Assembly (NCBI GenBank): GCA_012103455.1
Contig: WLWT01000001.1
Location: forward strand, 1,660,001 to 1,724,000
Direction: 5' to 3'
Source of the DNA: Gammaproteobacteria bacterium
GTDB taxonomy: Bacteria; Pseudomonadota; Gammaproteobacteria; HK1
Length of the DNA: 64,000 nt
Position numbers and translations under genes: made by a program. Each line of letters opens with the position of its first letter. Within the stretch, counting starts at the first letter, position 1. The notes beneath the pieces were generated by a model, which saw only the letters and a list, made by a program, of their open reading frames with translations, ran no database searches and was not told the origin of the DNA. Below are positions 63,939-64,000 of the stretch, piece by piece.

Positions 63939-63974
63939 GGTGCTGCCAGTGGGAATAGCGGCACCCGTTTTATT
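63939..63974 (+). terminator. Hairpin with T-rich tail after rplA (attenuator-like)
   Basis: GGTGCTGC (63939-63946) pairs with GCGGCACC (63958-63965), followed by CGTTTTATT. It lies 40 bases after the rplA stop, where many gammaproteobacteria have the rplJ leader or a partial terminator. Just before it, ATTACGATYTAGCG is repeated with a 17-base period (63906 and 63923). Confidence 0.5.
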
Positions 63975-64000
63975 ACCGAACCAATTGACGGTGTGCCCGC

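Overview
The window looks like part of the chromosome of a gammaproteobacterium. The strongest reason is the right end: tRNA-Tyr, tRNA-Gly, tRNA-Thr, tuf, tRNA-Trp, secE, nusG, rplK, rplA, preceded by dprA, topA, tsaC, hemF. A second reason is the block rsmB, DUF4390, ntrY, ntrX, trkA, trkH beside fmt and def. Both orders are familiar from that class. I cannot name a family or genus, and a few genes (stand-alone prephenate dehydratase, the GNAT-like and XRE genes near 32-34 kb) resemble alphaproteobacterial versions.

Layout. 0-7.9 kb: end of a lipid A deacylase gene, a broken ornithine decarboxylase remnant beside speD, an acyl-CoA dehydrogenase, pheA, the two-gene 2-oxoacid oxidoreductase korBA, a possible 4.5S-like RNA, and msrA. 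8-24.5 kb: a large Lhr-type helicase, a GT2 glycosyltransferase, a molybdopterin oxidoreductase, a DUF1127 protein, a LysR regulator, an L-2-hydroxyglutarate-oxidase-like flavoprotein, a HisN-like phosphatase, a zinc-ribbon membrane protein, a flavodoxin-like protein, the tail-specific protease Prc and a class III nucleotide cyclase. 24.6-36.3 kb: a decaying accessory region. It holds remnants of a DUF1631-GGDEF-EAL protein, a serine/threonine kinase cut by an intact IS5-like element, a second GGDEF-EAL protein, an MBL-fold protein, an EamA transporter, an XRE regulator and an ExeA-type transposon. Only the iron alcohol dehydrogenase and two uncharacterised convergent genes look whole there. 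36.4-42.5 kb: the split transhydrogenase genes pntAA-pntAB-pntB, a PilH-like receiver, a tartrate-dehydrogenase-like enzyme, a CoA pyrophosphatase and a TPR protein. 42.5-52.5 kb: a minus-strand cluster whose genes overlap by 4 bases (potassium uptake, nitrogen-type two-component system, 16S rRNA methylation, initiator tRNA formylation, peptide deformylation). 52.7-64 kb: a broken LysM gene, then the housekeeping run listed above.

Two patterns cut across the gene map. First, a family of about 140-bp non-autonomous elements occurs three times (2751, 29543, 39621), with terminal inverted repeats starting GGGCRCC; two copies are flanked by 4-bp duplications (TTAA and TGTG). Second, short tandem duplications with a unit of exactly 15 bp recur at about ten places, inside conserved genes (lhr, ntrY twice, hemF, the molybdopterin enzyme, the Nudix enzyme, DUF1127) and in non-coding DNA. 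With the many pseudogenes they suggest a genome in active decay or reshaping, as in a recent host-associated or niche-restricted lineage; that last step is inference.

Most of the rest is ordinary core metabolism and information processing. The least explained items are the 15-bp repeat habit, the small mobile element family, the possible 4.5S-like RNA with an odd apex, and the locus at 31.86-34.1 kb with a perfect 46-bp palindrome in front of a GNAT-like gene.
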